Made by a program: the position numbers and the translations under genes. Shown piece after piece: positions 35,235 through 44,990 of a stretch of 64,000 nt of DNA. The DNA is from an uncultured Lachnospiraceae bacterium (lineage in GTDB: Bacteria > Bacillota > Clostridia > Lachnospirales > Lachnospiraceae), in the NCBI GenBank assembly GCA_905234595.1, contig CAJOID010000002.1, positions 1 through 64,000 of the forward strand. The letters are read 5' to 3'. The notes below the pieces were generated by a model, which was not told where the DNA came from, searched no databases, and saw only the letters and a list, made by a program, of their open reading frames with translations. Numbering within the stretch: the first letter of the stretch is position 1; each line of letters begins with the position of its first letter.

Positions 35235-36146
35235 TTATTTAGATATGGCAGTCAAAAGTGAAGTGATACGGTCAAGATCATCATGGGAGTAGAAATCGAT
35301 CTCAAGTTTACCGCTTCCGTCACCTTTAGCTGCGATCTCTACCTTGGTTCCTACTGCCTTCTTGAGTTTCTCTTCATACTCACGGTAGATAGTATCTAAA
35401 GCCTCATCCTTTTTATTCTTATTCTTCTTGATCGCTGTCTTACCCAGATCCTTGACCATCTTCTCAACATCACGTACATTGAGTCCCTTATCCAGAATCT
35501 GTTGAGCCAGTTCATATTGAACATCCGGATCATCAACAGGGATCAGTGCTCTGGCTGCTCCTTCACTGATCAGTTCTTCAATGATCATCTGCTGAACATT
35601 GTCACACAGCTTGAGCAGACGGATTGAGTTAGTTACTGCAGAACGGCTCTTTGAAACCTTCTCTGCAACCTCATCCTGTTTCATATTAAACTCTTCGAGC
35701 AGTTTCTTATAAGCCAGTGCTTCCTCGATAGGGTTCAGATCCTTACGCTGGATATTATCTATAAGGGCAATCTCGGCAATTTCCTGTTCAGTGTAATGCC
35801 GGATGATCACAGGTACTTCCTTCAGACCGGCTATCTGTGCAGCACGCCATCTGCGTTCGCCGGCTACTATCTCATAGTGGTCTTTTCTGTCCTGTACAAT
35901 GATCGGGTTCAGGATCCCGTGCTGTTTGATGTTATCAGCCAGCTCCTGGAGTTCATCTTCATTGAAGTGCTTACGTGGCTGATCACGGTTGGGTTCAACT
36001 TTGCTCCACTTTACGATGACGATCGCTTCGCCTTCTTTTGCATCCAGTACCGAAGGTACTGCATCATTCTTACCGCCGGCCTTACTTCCGGTGGGTATCA
36101 GTGCATCCAGTCCTTTGCCTAATCCGCCCTTACCTTTGGCTGCCAT
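35235..36146 (-). CDS. parB: Chromosome-partitioning protein ParB (Spo0J)
   Basis: 303 residues. The N-terminal KGKGGLGKGLDALIP is followed by the ParB/Srx CTPase domain: VEPNRDQPRKHFNEDELQEL, IIVQDRKDHYEIVAGERRWR and RHYTEQEIAEIALIDNIQRK. Then comes the helix-turn-helix (VAEKVSKSRSAVTNSIRLLK) and a C-terminal dimerisation region after about 240. It loads onto parS as a CTP-dependent clamp and recruits ParA and condensin. Two consensus-like parS sites lie just upstream of parA (37074 and 37146). It is 12 bases after parA in the same operon. Confidence 0.96.
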   Translation of the reverse strand: MAAKGKGGLGKGLDALIPTGSKAGGKNDAVPSVLDAKEGEAIVIVKWSKVEPNRDQPRKHFNEDELQELADNIKQHGILNPIIVQDRKDHYEIVAGERRWRAAQIAGLKEVPVIIRHYTEQEIAEIALIDNIQRKDLNPIEEALAYKKLLEEFNMKQDEVAEKVSKSRSAVTNSIRLLKLCDNVQQMIIEELISEGAARALIPVDDPDVQYELAQQILDKGLNVRDVEKMVKDLGKTAIKKNKNKKDEALDTIYREYEEKLKKAVGTKVEIAAKGDGSGKLEIDFYSHDDLDRITSLLTAISK

Positions 36147-36158
36147 AGTGTTCCCTCC

Positions 36159-36917
36159 TTAACCTCTGATCACTTCTTTTGCCAGATTGATATATGCTTC
36201 AGCGCCGGCTGATCTGGGATCATATTCCGTTATCGGCTTTCCATAGCTCGGTGCTTCCGCCAGTCTTATGTTCCTGGGTATTACAGTTTCATATACTCTG
36301 GCCTGTATATTTGACTTAACATTATCAACTACCTGTGCCGAGAGATTAGTCCTGGAGTCATACATGGTGAATACGACTCCCTCCAGATCCAGTTCCGGAT
36401 TAAGTCCGCTCTTCACCAGATTTACTGTATGGATCAGCTGACTCAAACCTTCCAGTGCATAATACTCACACTGTATGGGAACCAGCACAGTATCAGCGGT
36501 GGTCATTGCATTGACCGTAAGCATACTCAGTGAAGGAGGACAGTCAATTATAATATAGTCATATTTATTCTTCACCCACTCTACTTCATTTCTTAATACG
36601 AAATTTCTGTTATCATCATCTATCAGTTCGATCTCAACTGCTGCCAGGTTAACGTTTGAAGCTATCATATCTATATTCTCTTTTACATTTTTAATGATCG
36701 CTTCTTCCGTAGAACAGCTTCCGAGCATCAGTTCATATACTGTATTCTCTACTTCGTTTTTGTTTACTCCGAAACCACTGGTCATATTTCCCTGGGGATC
36801 TGTATCTATCACCAGAATTTTCTTTCCTAATTCTGCCATCGCAGCAGACAGATTTATGGCCGTAGTTGTCTTTCCTACTCCACCCTTCTGATTGGTTATT
36901 GCAATTGTTTTTCCCAT
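36159..36917 (-). CDS. parA: Chromosome-partitioning ATPase ParA (Soj)
   Basis: 252 residues. The deviant Walker A motif is NQKGGVGKTTTAINLSAAMA; Walker A' is VIDTDPQGNMTSGFG and Walker B YIIIDCPPSLSMLTVNAM. The C-terminus (PRNIRLAEAPSYGKPITEYD) is typical of chromosomal Soj proteins of about 250 residues. It binds DNA non-specifically as an ATP dimer and works with ParB in origin segregation and control of DnaA. The ribosome binding site is GAGGAGAAAA. First gene of the operon reading toward DUF3881. Confidence 0.96.
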   Translation of the reverse strand: MGKTIAITNQKGGVGKTTTAINLSAAMAELGKKILVIDTDPQGNMTSGFGVNKNEVENTVYELMLGSCSTEEAIIKNVKENIDMIASNVNLAAVEIELIDDDNRNFVLRNEVEWVKNKYDYIIIDCPPSLSMLTVNAMTTADTVLVPIQCEYYALEGLSQLIHTVNLVKSGLNPELDLEGVVFTMYDSRTNLSAQVVDNVKSNIQARVYETVIPRNIRLAEAPSYGKPITEYDPRSAGAEAYINLAKEVIRG

Positions 36918-36980
36918 TTTTCTCCTCGTTTTCTATATATATTGTTGTGAATCCCTGTTCAGTGTTTCACAGACACGCCC

Positions 36981-37009
36981 TGAATATGTTTCACGTCAAA
37001 AAAATACAA
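36981..37009 (-). promoter_or_regulatory. Candidate parA promoter overlapping a degenerate parS
   Basis: Minus strand TTGTAT, 17 bases, TATTCA. The plus-strand sequence TGTTTCACGTCAAAAA (36987-37002), 14 of 16 matches to parS, lies exactly in the spacer. Autoregulation by ParB is possible. Motif match only. Confidence 0.35.
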
Positions 37010-37073
37010 AATCTAGTATTCTGATTTTTCTGAAAAATCATTATATTGTATCTGCCACTCTGTTCATTCAAAA

Positions 37074-37089
37074 TGTTTCACATGAAACA
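37074..37089. promoter_or_regulatory. parS site 1
   Basis: TGTTTCACATGAAACA, a perfect palindrome one base from the Bacillus consensus TGTTTCACGTGAAACA, 157 bases upstream of parA. ParB loading site. Confidence 0.9.
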
Positions 37090-37145
37090 TTTTTTTGATT
37101 TTTCATTGTCGTTTTTATTGGAATCTTATGTCGCCCACAAGATAT

Positions 37146-37161
37146 TGTTTCACATGAAACA
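37146..37161. promoter_or_regulatory. parS site 2
   Basis: A second TGTTTCACATGAAACA, 72 bases from the first, within an extended palindrome ATTGTTTCACATGAAACAAT. The rest of the 381-base parA-hydrolase gap is AT-rich, with a GATTTTTC/GAAAAATC hairpin at 37023-37039 and no convincing ORF. Confidence 0.9.
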
Positions 37162-37298
37162 ATATATACCATCTATTGAGACAGTGAAAATATGCTCCGG
37201 ATTCAAGGCACAAATGCTATTGTACACGATTGGACATCAAAATAAAAGTACAAAAAAATATACAAATGGGTTAAAATGATTTAAAGAAAGGAGAGGCC

Positions 37299-38273
37299 AT
37301 GGCTAAAGGTTCCGGACTGATCAGAAACATTACCATACTGACTGGATTATCCGTAGCAGCTATTCATGTGATCAACAGAATAGAGACTACAACTGCGTGC
37401 ATCTCCGGTTCTGACAGAACCAGAGAAGACAAGACATACAACTGGCGATATGGAATGATCGATTACAAAGTCAAAGGATATGGCTCCCCTCTCCTGATGA
37501 TACATGATCTGTCTATCGGCAGCAGTAAATCCGAATATAAATATATATATGATGATCTGAGCAAAAACAAAAAGGTTTATATACCCGACATGCTCGGATA
37601 CGGATTATCAGATAAACCCGTGATGACATATACCGCATCCGTATATGAAGACCTGATCGCGGACTTCATCAAAAATGTTATCCGGACCAAAACAGATATA
37701 GTTGCAACAGGGACCAGTGCACCCATAGTGATCAAGCTTGCACATGATAATCCGAAACTGATCAGAAATATAATAATGATCAACCCGCTGGGACTGTATG
37801 ATCAGAACCTGATCCCATCAACTCAGACCAAGCTGTTACGCATACTGATCAATATACCTGTGATAGGAACGTTCTTCTATAATATGAAATGCAACCGTTC
37901 ATCTATCGAAGAACTGTTTAATACAGATTATCTCTGCGATCCGGATTCTATGGATAAGAGCAGACTGGAGGAAATAATATCAGAGTATTACAGAGCATCT
38001 CACGAGAGAGGCATATTCTCCAAACATGCTTATGGATGTTATCTGTCTCAGTATATGAACTGCTCTATCCTGAGTGAATTGCAGGAGACAGATCACTCCA
38101 TGCTGATAATCGGTGGCGAAGCCGAACCGGATATAAATGATAATATAGAGAACTATAACTACTACAACAGTGCTATAGAATCAGTAATAATACCGGGTAC
38201 ATCTCATTTGCCTCAGATAGAACGTCCGGAAGAATTGATCAACAATGTTGAGGTATTCTTAAGTAATGAATAA
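37299..38273 (+). CDS. Alpha/beta hydrolase with N-terminal membrane segment
   Basis: 324 residues. A hydrophobic segment near 9-25 (NITILTGLSVAAIHVI) may anchor it. The alpha/beta hydrolase core follows: GYGSPLLMIHDLSIGSSKSE (oxyanion region), YIPDMLGYGLSDKP, nucleophile elbow IVATGTSAPIVIKLAHDNP, an acid in IIGGEAEPDINDN and the catalytic His in IIPGTSHLPQIERPEELINN. The elbow reads G-T-S-A-P rather than G-x-S-x-G, which occurs in some relatives. Substrate unknown. Ribosome binding site AAAGGAGAGG. The stop overlaps the mnmE start by 8 bases, so it leads the mnmE-mnmG-rsmG transcript. Confidence 0.82.
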   Translation: MAKGSGLIRNITILTGLSVAAIHVINRIETTTACISGSDRTREDKTYNWRYGMIDYKVKGYGSPLLMIHDLSIGSSKSEYKYIYDDLSKNKKVYIPDMLGYGLSDKPVMTYTASVYEDLIADFIKNVIRTKTDIVATGTSAPIVIKLAHDNPKLIRNIIMINPLGLYDQNLIPSTQTKLLRILINIPVIGTFFYNMKCNRSSIEELFNTDYLCDPDSMDKSRLEEIISEYYRASHERGIFSKHAYGCYLSQYMNCSILSELQETDHSMLIIGGEAEPDINDNIENYNYYNSAIESVIIPGTSHLPQIERPEELINNVEVFLSNE

Positions 38274-39675
38274 CGATACCATTGCTTCTATCTCAACTGC
38301 TCTGTCGGAATCCGGAATCGGTATTATCAGAATAAGCGGACCGGATGCCATAAGTATAGCTGACCGGATATATACAGATAAAAAAGGCACACATAATCTT
38401 AAGTCATACAGATCACATACCATTCACTATGGATTCATAGTAAATGTATTCGGAGAGATCATAGATGAAATAATGATCTCCATCATGAAAGCCCCTAACT
38501 CATATACAAAAGAAGATGTCGTAGAGATCAATTGTCACGGCGGAGTAAGAGTGTGCCGTAACATATTGGATACCGTACTGAGCACCGGGGCACGATTGGC
38601 TGATCCCGGTGAGTTTACGAAGAGAGCTTTTCTGAACGGACGACTGGATCTGACAAGAGCCGAAGCTGTTATGGATATAATCAGAGCTAACTCTGATATA
38701 GCTCTGGATCAGTCTGTAAAACAGTTACGCGGTGATCTGTATTCACTCTTAAATAACATATGTTCTGATATTCTCTATGAGATTGCTCATATCGAAGCAG
38801 TACTCGATGACCCTGACAGTTATGACATAAGTGATTACGGAGATGAACTCTCGGCTAAAATTGATAACATCTCTGAAAACCTGACAACGCTCATCAGATC
38901 CTATGATGAAGGACGTATACTCTCGGAAGGGATCCGGACCAGCATACTGGGCAATCCAAACGCAGGCAAATCATCTCTGATGAATCTCCTCTATGGTGAG
39001 AACAGAGCAATAGTTACGGATATCCCAGGTACGACCAGAGATACGCTTACGGAGACGATCCGTCTGGGAGACGTAACGATCATTCTCACAGACACAGCCG
39101 GGATCAGGGAAACAACGGATAAGATAGAACAGATCGGAGTAAATAAAGCAATCGACTCAGCCAGAGAATCCGATCTGATCATATACGTAACGGATGCATC
39201 ATCAGACAGTGAAACGATAGACGGATCACTTACAGAACTCCTTAAAAATACAAAACTCATCCTGCTTTTAAACAAAAGTGACCTCACACTTACCGATAAC
39301 AGGACAGATCACAGCGAAGAGATGATCAGAGCTTTTGAAGAAAAGGGAATAATACCCGACAGGATCCTGTCAACTTCGATGATCACCCGTGCCGGAATTG
39401 AAGAACTCAAATCCGCAATAAAGGAAATGTTCTACAAGGGAGACTTATCCGGAGATCACCGGATAACGATCACGAACTTAAGACATGTTGAATGTCTGAA
39501 AGAAGCACTGGCATCACTTTATAAAGTAAAAGAATCCATAGCATCCGGAGTATCCGAAGATCTGTACTGCATTGACCTGACCGATGCATACAGATCGCTG
39601 GCTCATATAACCGGGGCCGAAGTAAGCGAAGATATAGTAAACGAGATATTCTCCAGATTTTGTATGGGTAAATAA
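38266..39675 (+). CDS. mnmE: tRNA modification GTPase MnmE
   Basis: 469 residues. The N-terminal tetrahydrofolate-binding domain is [20 protein letters not shown]. The helical domain is split by a G domain (about 215-375) with P-loop [20 protein letters not shown], switch [34 protein letters not shown] and NKSDL. It ends FSRFCMGK, carrying the conserved C-terminal Cys-x-Gly-Lys. With MnmG it installs carboxymethylaminomethyl groups on U34 of several tRNAs. mnmG starts 5 bases after its stop. Confidence 0.97.
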   Translation: MNNDTIASISTALSESGIGIIRISGPDAISIADRIYTDKKGTHNLKSYRSHTIHYGFIVNVFGEIIDEIMISIMKAPNSYTKEDVVEINCHGGVRVCRNILDTVLSTGARLADPGEFTKRAFLNGRLDLTRAEAVMDIIRANSDIALDQSVKQLRGDLYSLLNNICSDILYEIAHIEAVLDDPDSYDISDYGDELSAKIDNISENLTTLIRSYDEGRILSEGIRTSILGNPNAGKSSLMNLLYGENRAIVTDIPGTTRDTLTETIRLGDVTIILTDTAGIRETTDKIEQIGVNKAIDSARESDLIIYVTDASSDSETIDGSLTELLKNTKLILLLNKSDLTLTDNRTDHSEEMIRAFEEKGIIPDRILSTSMITRAGIEELKSAIKEMFYKGDLSGDHRITITNLRHVECLKEALASLYKVKESIASGVSEDLYCIDLTDAYRSLAHITGAEVSEDIVNEIFSRFCMGK

Positions 39676-39680
39676 CTGAT

Positions 39681-41600
39681 ATGAAAAGCGTATATGCAGA
39701 AAACAGAACCGAATACTATACAGATATATGCGTGATAGGAGCGGGACATGCCGGATGTGAAGCAGCACTTGCATGCGCAAGACTGGGATTCGAGACTGTC
39801 ATATTTACCGTTTCTATCGAATCCATCGCTTTGATGCCATGTAATCCGAACATAGGCGGAACATCCAAAGGACATCTGGTCAGAGAGCTCGATGCACTGG
39901 GTGGTGAGATGGGCCGCAATATAGACAGGACATTCATACAGTCACGCATGCTCAATGCATCCAAGGGTCCTGCCGTTCACTCCCTCAGAGCTCAGGCTGA
40001 TAAATCCGAATATTCCAGATCCATGAGAAAGATCCTGGAGAATACCGACAATCTGTATATCAGACAGGGTGAGATATGTGAGATCCTGACGGAAGAAACA
40101 AAAGATTTAAAGACAAAGTCCGTAACCGGCGTAAAAACATTTAACGGTACAGTGTATCACTGCCGGGCTGTCATACTCGCATCGGGTACTTATCTTAATG
40201 CCAGGTGTCTGTGCGGTGAAGCCATAACCTATACCGGACCGAACGGATTACAGGCTGCCACACATTTAAGTTCATCTCTTACCGATATTGGAGTAAAACT
40301 TCGCAGATTTAAAACGGGAACTCCCGCCAGAATGGATGCCAGAAGTCTCGACTTCTCCAAAATGGAAGAACAGAAAGGTGACGATCCGGTCGTTCCTTTT
40401 TCTTACAGTACAGACCCCGATTCCATACAAAAGGAACAGGTCAGCTGCTATCTGACATACACCAATGAGAAAACTCATGAGATTATACGAGCCAATCTGG
40501 ACAGATCACCGATATATGCCGGCGTTATAGAAGGAACCGGACCCAGATACTGTCCGTCCATAGAAGACAAGGTCGTCAAATTCGCGGATAAAGACAGACA
40601 TCAGATATTCATAGAACCGGAAGGTCTCTATACAAACGAGATGTACTTAAGCGGCATGTCATCATCCCTTCCCGAAGACGTGCAGATACAGATGTACCGT
40701 ACACTTCCGGGTCTGGAGAACTGTCATATGGTAAGAAATGCATATGCGATAGAATACGACTGTCTGTGCCCGGGCCAGCTTAAACTGTCTCTGGAGTTAA
40801 GAGAGGTATCCGGACTTTTCTGCGCGGGCCAGTTCAACGGAAGCTCGGGATATGAAGAAGCGGCTGCTCAGGGACTGATCGCAGGTATCAATGCCTCACT
40901 TAAACTTAAAGGCCGTGAGCCGGTCATCCTCGACAGATCCCAGGCATATATAGGAGTTCTAATCGACGATCTGGTAACCAAGGAAAACAATGAACCATAC
41001 CGTATGATGACTTCCAGAGCAGAGTACCGTCTGATACTCAGGCAGGATAATGCGGATCTGAGACTGCGCGGTATAGGATATGAGGTCGGACTGGTCTCAA
41101 AAGAAGACTATGAAAAGACTCTGAAGAAAGCATCACAGATCCGTGATGAAATAGAAAGACTCTCTTCCCTGAGCATAGGGGGAAAAGCATCTGTACAGGA
41201 ATATCTGGAGAAATACGGATCGGCACCGCTTAAAACCGCTTTCACTCTGGCCGAGCTGATGTGCAGACCCGAACTTGACTATGAAAAACTGGCAGAACTT
41301 GATCCCGACCGTCCTGATCTTCCGAAGGATGTCATTGAACAGGTTGAGACAGAGATAAAATACCGGGGATATATAGACAGACAGAACAGCCAGATCGAAG
41401 ATTTCAGAAAGAATGAAAAGAAAAAGATACCTTACGATATAGATTATGATGATGTAGAGAGTCTCAGGATCGAGGCCAGACAGAAACTCAAAACTTTCCG
41501 TCCGGATAATATAGGACAGGCATCCAGAATATCGGGAGTGTCTCCTTCGGATATCGCTGTTTTACTCGTATATCTTAAGAAACTCAATGATGGCAAATAA
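39681..41600 (+). CDS. mnmG: tRNA uridine 34 carboxymethylaminomethyl synthase subunit MnmG
   Basis: 639 residues, within the normal 620-640. FAD-binding motif [20 protein letters not shown] near residue 15; [20 protein letters not shown]; the Cys-containing [14 protein letters not shown]; and the family signature [20 protein letters not shown]. The C-terminal helical domain ([19 protein letters not shown]) binds MnmE. It acts with MnmE on tRNA wobble uridine. The gene end overlaps rsmG by 14 bases. Confidence 0.97.
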   Translation: MKSVYAENRTEYYTDICVIGAGHAGCEAALACARLGFETVIFTVSIESIALMPCNPNIGGTSKGHLVRELDALGGEMGRNIDRTFIQSRMLNASKGPAVHSLRAQADKSEYSRSMRKILENTDNLYIRQGEICEILTEETKDLKTKSVTGVKTFNGTVYHCRAVILASGTYLNARCLCGEAITYTGPNGLQAATHLSSSLTDIGVKLRRFKTGTPARMDARSLDFSKMEEQKGDDPVVPFSYSTDPDSIQKEQVSCYLTYTNEKTHEIIRANLDRSPIYAGVIEGTGPRYCPSIEDKVVKFADKDRHQIFIEPEGLYTNEMYLSGMSSSLPEDVQIQMYRTLPGLENCHMVRNAYAIEYDCLCPGQLKLSLELREVSGLFCAGQFNGSSGYEEAAAQGLIAGINASLKLKGREPVILDRSQAYIGVLIDDLVTKENNEPYRMMTSRAEYRLILRQDNADLRLRGIGYEVGLVSKEDYEKTLKKASQIRDEIERLSSLSIGGKASVQEYLEKYGSAPLKTAFTLAELMCRPELDYEKLAELDPDRPDLPKDVIEQVETEIKYRGYIDRQNSQIEDFRKNEKKKIPYDIDYDDVESLRIEARQKLKTFRPDNIGQASRISGVSPSDIAVLLVYLKKLNDGK

Positions 41601-42324
41601 GACTGAACTGCTTACGGATCTGCTGATCCAATTAAATATCAAACTGACTGATGAACAGATATCACGCTTCATGAGGTATTATGAGATGCTCATAGATACC
41701 AATAAAGTCATGAACCTGACTGCCATCACGGATTATACCGAAGTCTGCATAAAGCACTTTGCGGATTCTCTGTCTTTGATCAATTCGTATGATATTCCGC
41801 AGGCAGGTGATATACATATCCTGGATATCGGAACCGGTGCAGGATTTCCGGGAATACCGCTCAAGATCGCATACCCGGAGATCAATATCACTTTACTTGA
41901 CTCTCTCTCCAAAAGGGTCAGATTTCTGGACAAAGTGATAGATGAACTGGGACTGAATGACCGTGGCCTTATCACTACCGCGGATATGCGTGCCGAAGAC
42001 TATGTAAAAGAACCCGGCAAACGTGAATCCTATGATCTTGTGGTATCCAGAGCCGTGGCAAACTTAAGGGTTCTGTCCGAATATGCCCTGCCCTATGTTA
42101 AAACAGACGGATCATTCATATCATATAAAGGTGATAACGCAAAAGAAGAACTGGCTGAATCCGAAAATGCGATAAACATACTCGGGGGAGAGGTCTGTGA
42201 TGTTAATGAATTCACGCTTCCCGGATCTGACATTACCAGAACACTCATAAATATAAAAAAGACCCGCCCCACACCGGATAAATATCCCCGTAAGGCAGGT
42301 CTTCCGAATAAAAAACCTCTTTAA
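41587..42324 (+). CDS. rsmG: 16S rRNA (guanine527-N7)-methyltransferase RsmG
   Basis: 245 residues. The SAM-binding motif is [20 protein letters not shown], followed by [20 protein letters not shown] and [20 protein letters not shown]. RsmG methylates G527 in the 530 loop of 16S rRNA; loss gives low-level streptomycin resistance in other bacteria. Two adjacent ATG codons exist (41587 and 41590). The last 60 bases also contain, on the opposite strand, the terminator of the jag transcript, so the C-terminal basic tail ([20 protein letters not shown]) is encoded by the hairpin DNA. Confidence 0.96.
   Translation: MMANKTELLTDLLIQLNIKLTDEQISRFMRYYEMLIDTNKVMNLTAITDYTEVCIKHFADSLSLINSYDIPQAGDIHILDIGTGAGFPGIPLKIAYPEINITLLDSLSKRVRFLDKVIDELGLNDRGLITTADMRAEDYVKEPGKRESYDLVVSRAVANLRVLSEYALPYVKTDGSFISYKGDNAKEELAESENAINILGGEVCDVNEFTLPGSDITRTLINIKKTRPTPDKYPRKAGLPNKKPL
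42253..42303 (-). terminator. Terminator of the jag operon inside rsmG coding DNA
   Basis: Minus strand AAGACCTGCC pairs with GGCGGGTCTT (one G-U), with an inner GGATA/TATCC stem in the loop, then TTTTTTAT. It lies about 35 bases past the jag stop and within the 3' coding end of convergent rsmG. Confidence 0.75.
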
Positions 42325-42338
42325 CAGATCAGTTCAGA

Positions 42339-43025
42339 TCAATATTTACGTCCTCTGGAACCATATCCTCTGCCTGATCTGCTGTCGCTGTAGTATTCAC
42401 CTTTCTTGGGAGTGATCACTACATATCTGTAAGGTTCTTCACCTTCTGAATGAGTCTCAACATACTTATCATCCTGAAGTATGGAGTGGATCACCCTTCT
42501 TTCATAAGGATTCATGGGTTCAAGTGATACGGTACGACGTGATCTCTTAACCTTGAATGCCATATTCTTGGCCAGATTCTCAAGTGTCTGCTTACGACGC
42601 TCACGATAATTCTCGGTATCAACCTTGACTCTAATATAATCGTCTTCACCCTTGTTTACTACAAGTGATACGAGATACTGGAGAGAATCAAGCGTCTGAC
42701 CTCTCTTACCGATCAGCACTCCCATCTCATCGCCGGATAATTCTATGGACAGTTCCTTCTCTACATCATCATATACTGCTTCTGTATCCACAGCCATCTG
42801 CATGGAAGCGAATATATCGTTAAGGAAGCTCTTAGCCTTGCTCACTACATCGGAATCCTTAACTCTGGCGCGGATCACTGCCTGCTTGGCACCTATTCCG
42901 AGAAAACCGGAAGCACCTTCTTCTACTACATGATACTCAACTTTATCACTGGTAGCACAGAACTGCTCACATGCTGCAGTGAGAGCTTCTTCTATGGTTT
43001 TACCTGTAAATTCTGTATATTCCAT
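42339..43025 (-). CDS. jag: RNA-binding protein Jag/KhpB (SpoIIIJ-associated)
   Basis: 228 residues from ATG 43025 (GGAGGAG 8 bases upstream); the listed 43046 start would lie in the yidC end. Order: Jag N-terminal domain (FTGKTIEEALTAACEQF... EGASGFLGIGAKQAVIRARV), KH domain with the GxxG loop in GVLIGKRGQTLDSLQYLVSL, R3H domain (NYRERRKQTLENLAKNMAFK, MNPYERRVIHSIL) and a short Gly/Arg/Tyr-rich tail that may add RNA affinity. It binds RNA with KhpA in other Firmicutes. Its cognate terminator is at 42253-42303. 17 bases after the yidC stop. Confidence 0.95.
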   Translation of the reverse strand: MEYTEFTGKTIEEALTAACEQFCATSDKVEYHVVEEGASGFLGIGAKQAVIRARVKDSDVVSKAKSFLNDIFASMQMAVDTEAVYDDVEKELSIELSGDEMGVLIGKRGQTLDSLQYLVSLVVNKGEDDYIRVKVDTENYRERRKQTLENLAKNMAFKVKRSRRTVSLEPMNPYERRVIHSILQDDKYVETHSEGEEPYRYVVITPKKGEYYSDSRSGRGYGSRGRKY

Positions 43026-43042
43026 TTCGTTAACTCCTCCGA

Positions 43043-44395
43043 TCACTTATTGTTTCTTTCGTTATATTCTTTAACCATATTGGCCTTTGCAGCCAGACTG
43101 CCGGGAGCCGGCTTGAAACCTGAGCCGGCAGATGAACTGTCTGATGAAGTATCAGTTGAAGCATTTGAACCGATATTGGCTCTGTCACTTAAGCTTCTGG
43201 TATTCATAGCTGCATACTGCTGCATCTTCTGAGCCGTCACACCTGCTTTTTCGATCTTCTTCTTGGCCTTGGCTTCGTTCTTCTTGATGATCTCATCAAT
43301 ATCCATCTTATCTATATGCTTATTGATAAAGATCTGCTGAATGGTACGTATGACCGCACCTGCGATCCAGTAGATACCCATACCGGAAGGAAGAGTGAAG
43401 CAGAAGAATGCCGACATAAGAGGCATCATCATGTTCATGGTCTTCATGGACTGCTGCATGGCAGCTCCGGTATCACCTGAAGCGGCGTTGGAATTATTGT
43501 TGTTATCACCGGCCTGTGGCATGAGCTTAACATTCAGCCACTGGGTAAGAGCAGCCAGAAGAGGAATGAGTATGGCACCAAAACAAAGGCCGAATCTGTG
43601 ACCGGTCCATCCCTCGGTAAACAGATACTGAGGTGAATTTGCAATATTAATACCGAGGAAATAGTTATAGGTGTCGATCAGACCCTTGCTGATCATATTA
43701 CCCGCAGAATTGAATGTACTTAAGATATTCTGTGCATTGTACTGAAGATCGGCCAGTCCGTAATGATCTGAAAGGACCAGCATATCTGCAGTTGATACTT
43801 TATTAAGTACATCAATGATACCGTTGGTCAGATTACCTTCCAGTTCAAGATTTTTGGAATACTGAGAAACTGCACTTGCTACACTCTTCAGATCATCGGC
43901 TGAAGCATTCAGTATAAAACTACCCTGATCCTGACTGACTATTTTTTCAGCCAAAACTCTGAATGTATCACCGACCTGTGTAACATATGCGGGAATTGAA
44001 TAGATAACCCTGTAAAGAGCAAACAGGATGGGCATCTGTATTAATAACTGAACACAGCTGCCCGAAGGAGACACACCATACTTAGCATATACAGCCTTGG
44101 TCTCCTGCTGCATAGCCATGGAAGACTCGGTATCCCTTTTATCTTTATACTTTGCCTGGATTGCCTGGATCTCCGGATTCATCTTAGCGGAAAGCTTGGA
44201 GAATTTCTGCTGCTTTACGGTAAGAGGAGTAAGCAGAGCATATATCACTATGGTAAATATAATGATAGCCAGACCGATATTGGGCAGACCGATCTTATCA
44301 AGTAAAATAAAGATCCAATTCATCAAATATCCAAGGATCCTGGCTATAGGTCCGAGGATAGTTCCTGAATATGGAGTAAGTAAGATTCCTGACAA
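43043..44395 (-). CDS. yidC: Membrane protein insertase YidC
   Basis: 450 residues if started at TTG 44395, which sits 7 bases after GGAGG; the listed 44413 start would include that ribosome binding site. Transmembrane segments near 12-40, 45-65, 120-145, 260-285 and 305-345 carry IIIFTIVIYALLTPLTVKQQ, SPSGSCVQLLIQMPILFALY and the C-terminal FCFTLPSGMGIYWIAGAVIR. A large extracellular loop of about 120 residues separates helices 2 and 3. The C-terminal tail is Lys-rich then Ser/Ala-rich and probably contacts ribosomes. It inserts membrane proteins alone or with Sec. No lipobox Cys, unlike Bacillus SpoIIIJ. Confidence 0.94.
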   Translation of the reverse strand: MSGILLTPYSGTILGPIARILGYLMNWIFILLDKIGLPNIGLAIIIFTIVIYALLTPLTVKQQKFSKLSAKMNPEIQAIQAKYKDKRDTESSMAMQQETKAVYAKYGVSPSGSCVQLLIQMPILFALYRVIYSIPAYVTQVGDTFRVLAEKIVSQDQGSFILNASADDLKSVASAVSQYSKNLELEGNLTNGIIDVLNKVSTADMLVLSDHYGLADLQYNAQNILSTFNSAGNMISKGLIDTYNYFLGINIANSPQYLFTEGWTGHRFGLCFGAILIPLLAALTQWLNVKLMPQAGDNNNNSNAASGDTGAAMQQSMKTMNMMMPLMSAFFCFTLPSGMGIYWIAGAVIRTIQQIFINKHIDKMDIDEIIKKNEAKAKKKIEKAGVTAQKMQQYAAMNTRSLSDRANIGSNASTDTSSDSSSAGSGFKPAPGSLAAKANMVKEYNERNNK

Positions 44396-44424
44396 ATCAA
44401 TACCTCCGATCAATCATGGATAGA

Positions 44425-44637
44425 TCACGGAACCGGATCATATCCTCCTTTTGAAAAAGGATTACATCTCAAAATCCTCCACATTGCGAGGGCACTGCCT
44501 TTGACTGCTCCATATTTTTCAACAGCTTCAAGTCCGTATTCCGAACATGTGGGATAATACGGACATTTGGTCCTCTTAAGCGGAGAAAGATATTTTCTGT
44601 AAAACTTTATCATCTGAATAATAAATCTTTTCATCAT
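44425..44637 (-). CDS. yidD: Membrane protein insertion efficiency factor YidD
   Basis: 70 residues, matching the family in nearly every position of the core: IKFYRKYLSPLKRTKCPYYP, TCSEYGLEAVEKYGAVKGSA and WRILRCNPFSKGGYDPVP. It has an amphipathic N-terminus and three conserved Cys. YidD aids YidC-mediated insertion. It lies between rnpA (4-base gap) and yidC (29 bases), the standard order. Confidence 0.96.
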   Translation of the reverse strand: MMKRFIIQMIKFYRKYLSPLKRTKCPYYPTCSEYGLEAVEKYGAVKGSALAMWRILRCNPFSKGGYDPVP

Positions 44638-44641
44638 TTAA

Positions 44642-44977
44642 TCACCCGGATACATGATGAATCTTAGCCAGATGCATCAGGGAGTCCTCTATGGTGTGAT
44701 AATCACAATCCGATGCTCCCCTGCGCACAACCACTGCTATGTCCAAACCACTATTGAACATATCCTCATGCAGCCTGTAAGCCTCTCTGATCAACCGGCA
44801 TAAACGGTGGCGCACTACGCTGTTACCGACTTTTTTGCTGACAGAGATTCCCAATCTGTTTGATTCCGTATGGTTATCCAGGACATACATTACTAAATAC
44901 TTGTCGGCATGGGACCTGCCATTTTTGTATACGGATCCGAACTGGTATGAGTTTTTAAGAGATTCTGTTTTCTTCAA
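44642..44977 (-). CDS. rnpA: Ribonuclease P protein component
   Basis: 111 residues. RNR-type signature is SKKVGNSVVRHRLCRLIREA, preceded by NSYQFGSVYKNGRSHADKYL and followed by DIAVVVRRGASD. It binds RNase P RNA for 5' maturation of tRNAs. The start is TTG with no clear ribosome binding site, about 14 bases after the U-tract of the rpmH terminator, so expression is likely low relative to rpmH. No alternative ATG fits the family's N-terminus. Confidence 0.95.
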   Translation of the reverse strand: MKKTESLKNSYQFGSVYKNGRSHADKYLVMYVLDNHTESNRLGISVSKKVGNSVVRHRLCRLIREAYRLHEDMFNSGLDIAVVVRRGASDCDYHTIEDSLMHLAKIHHVSG

Positions 44978-44990
44978 TATATTTAGCGAT

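Noticed and set aside
37046-37279. Plus ORF of 77 aa upstream of the alpha/beta hydrolase
   Set aside because: It overlaps both parS sites, has no ribosome binding site, and its sequence is set by the palindromes and AT-rich DNA.
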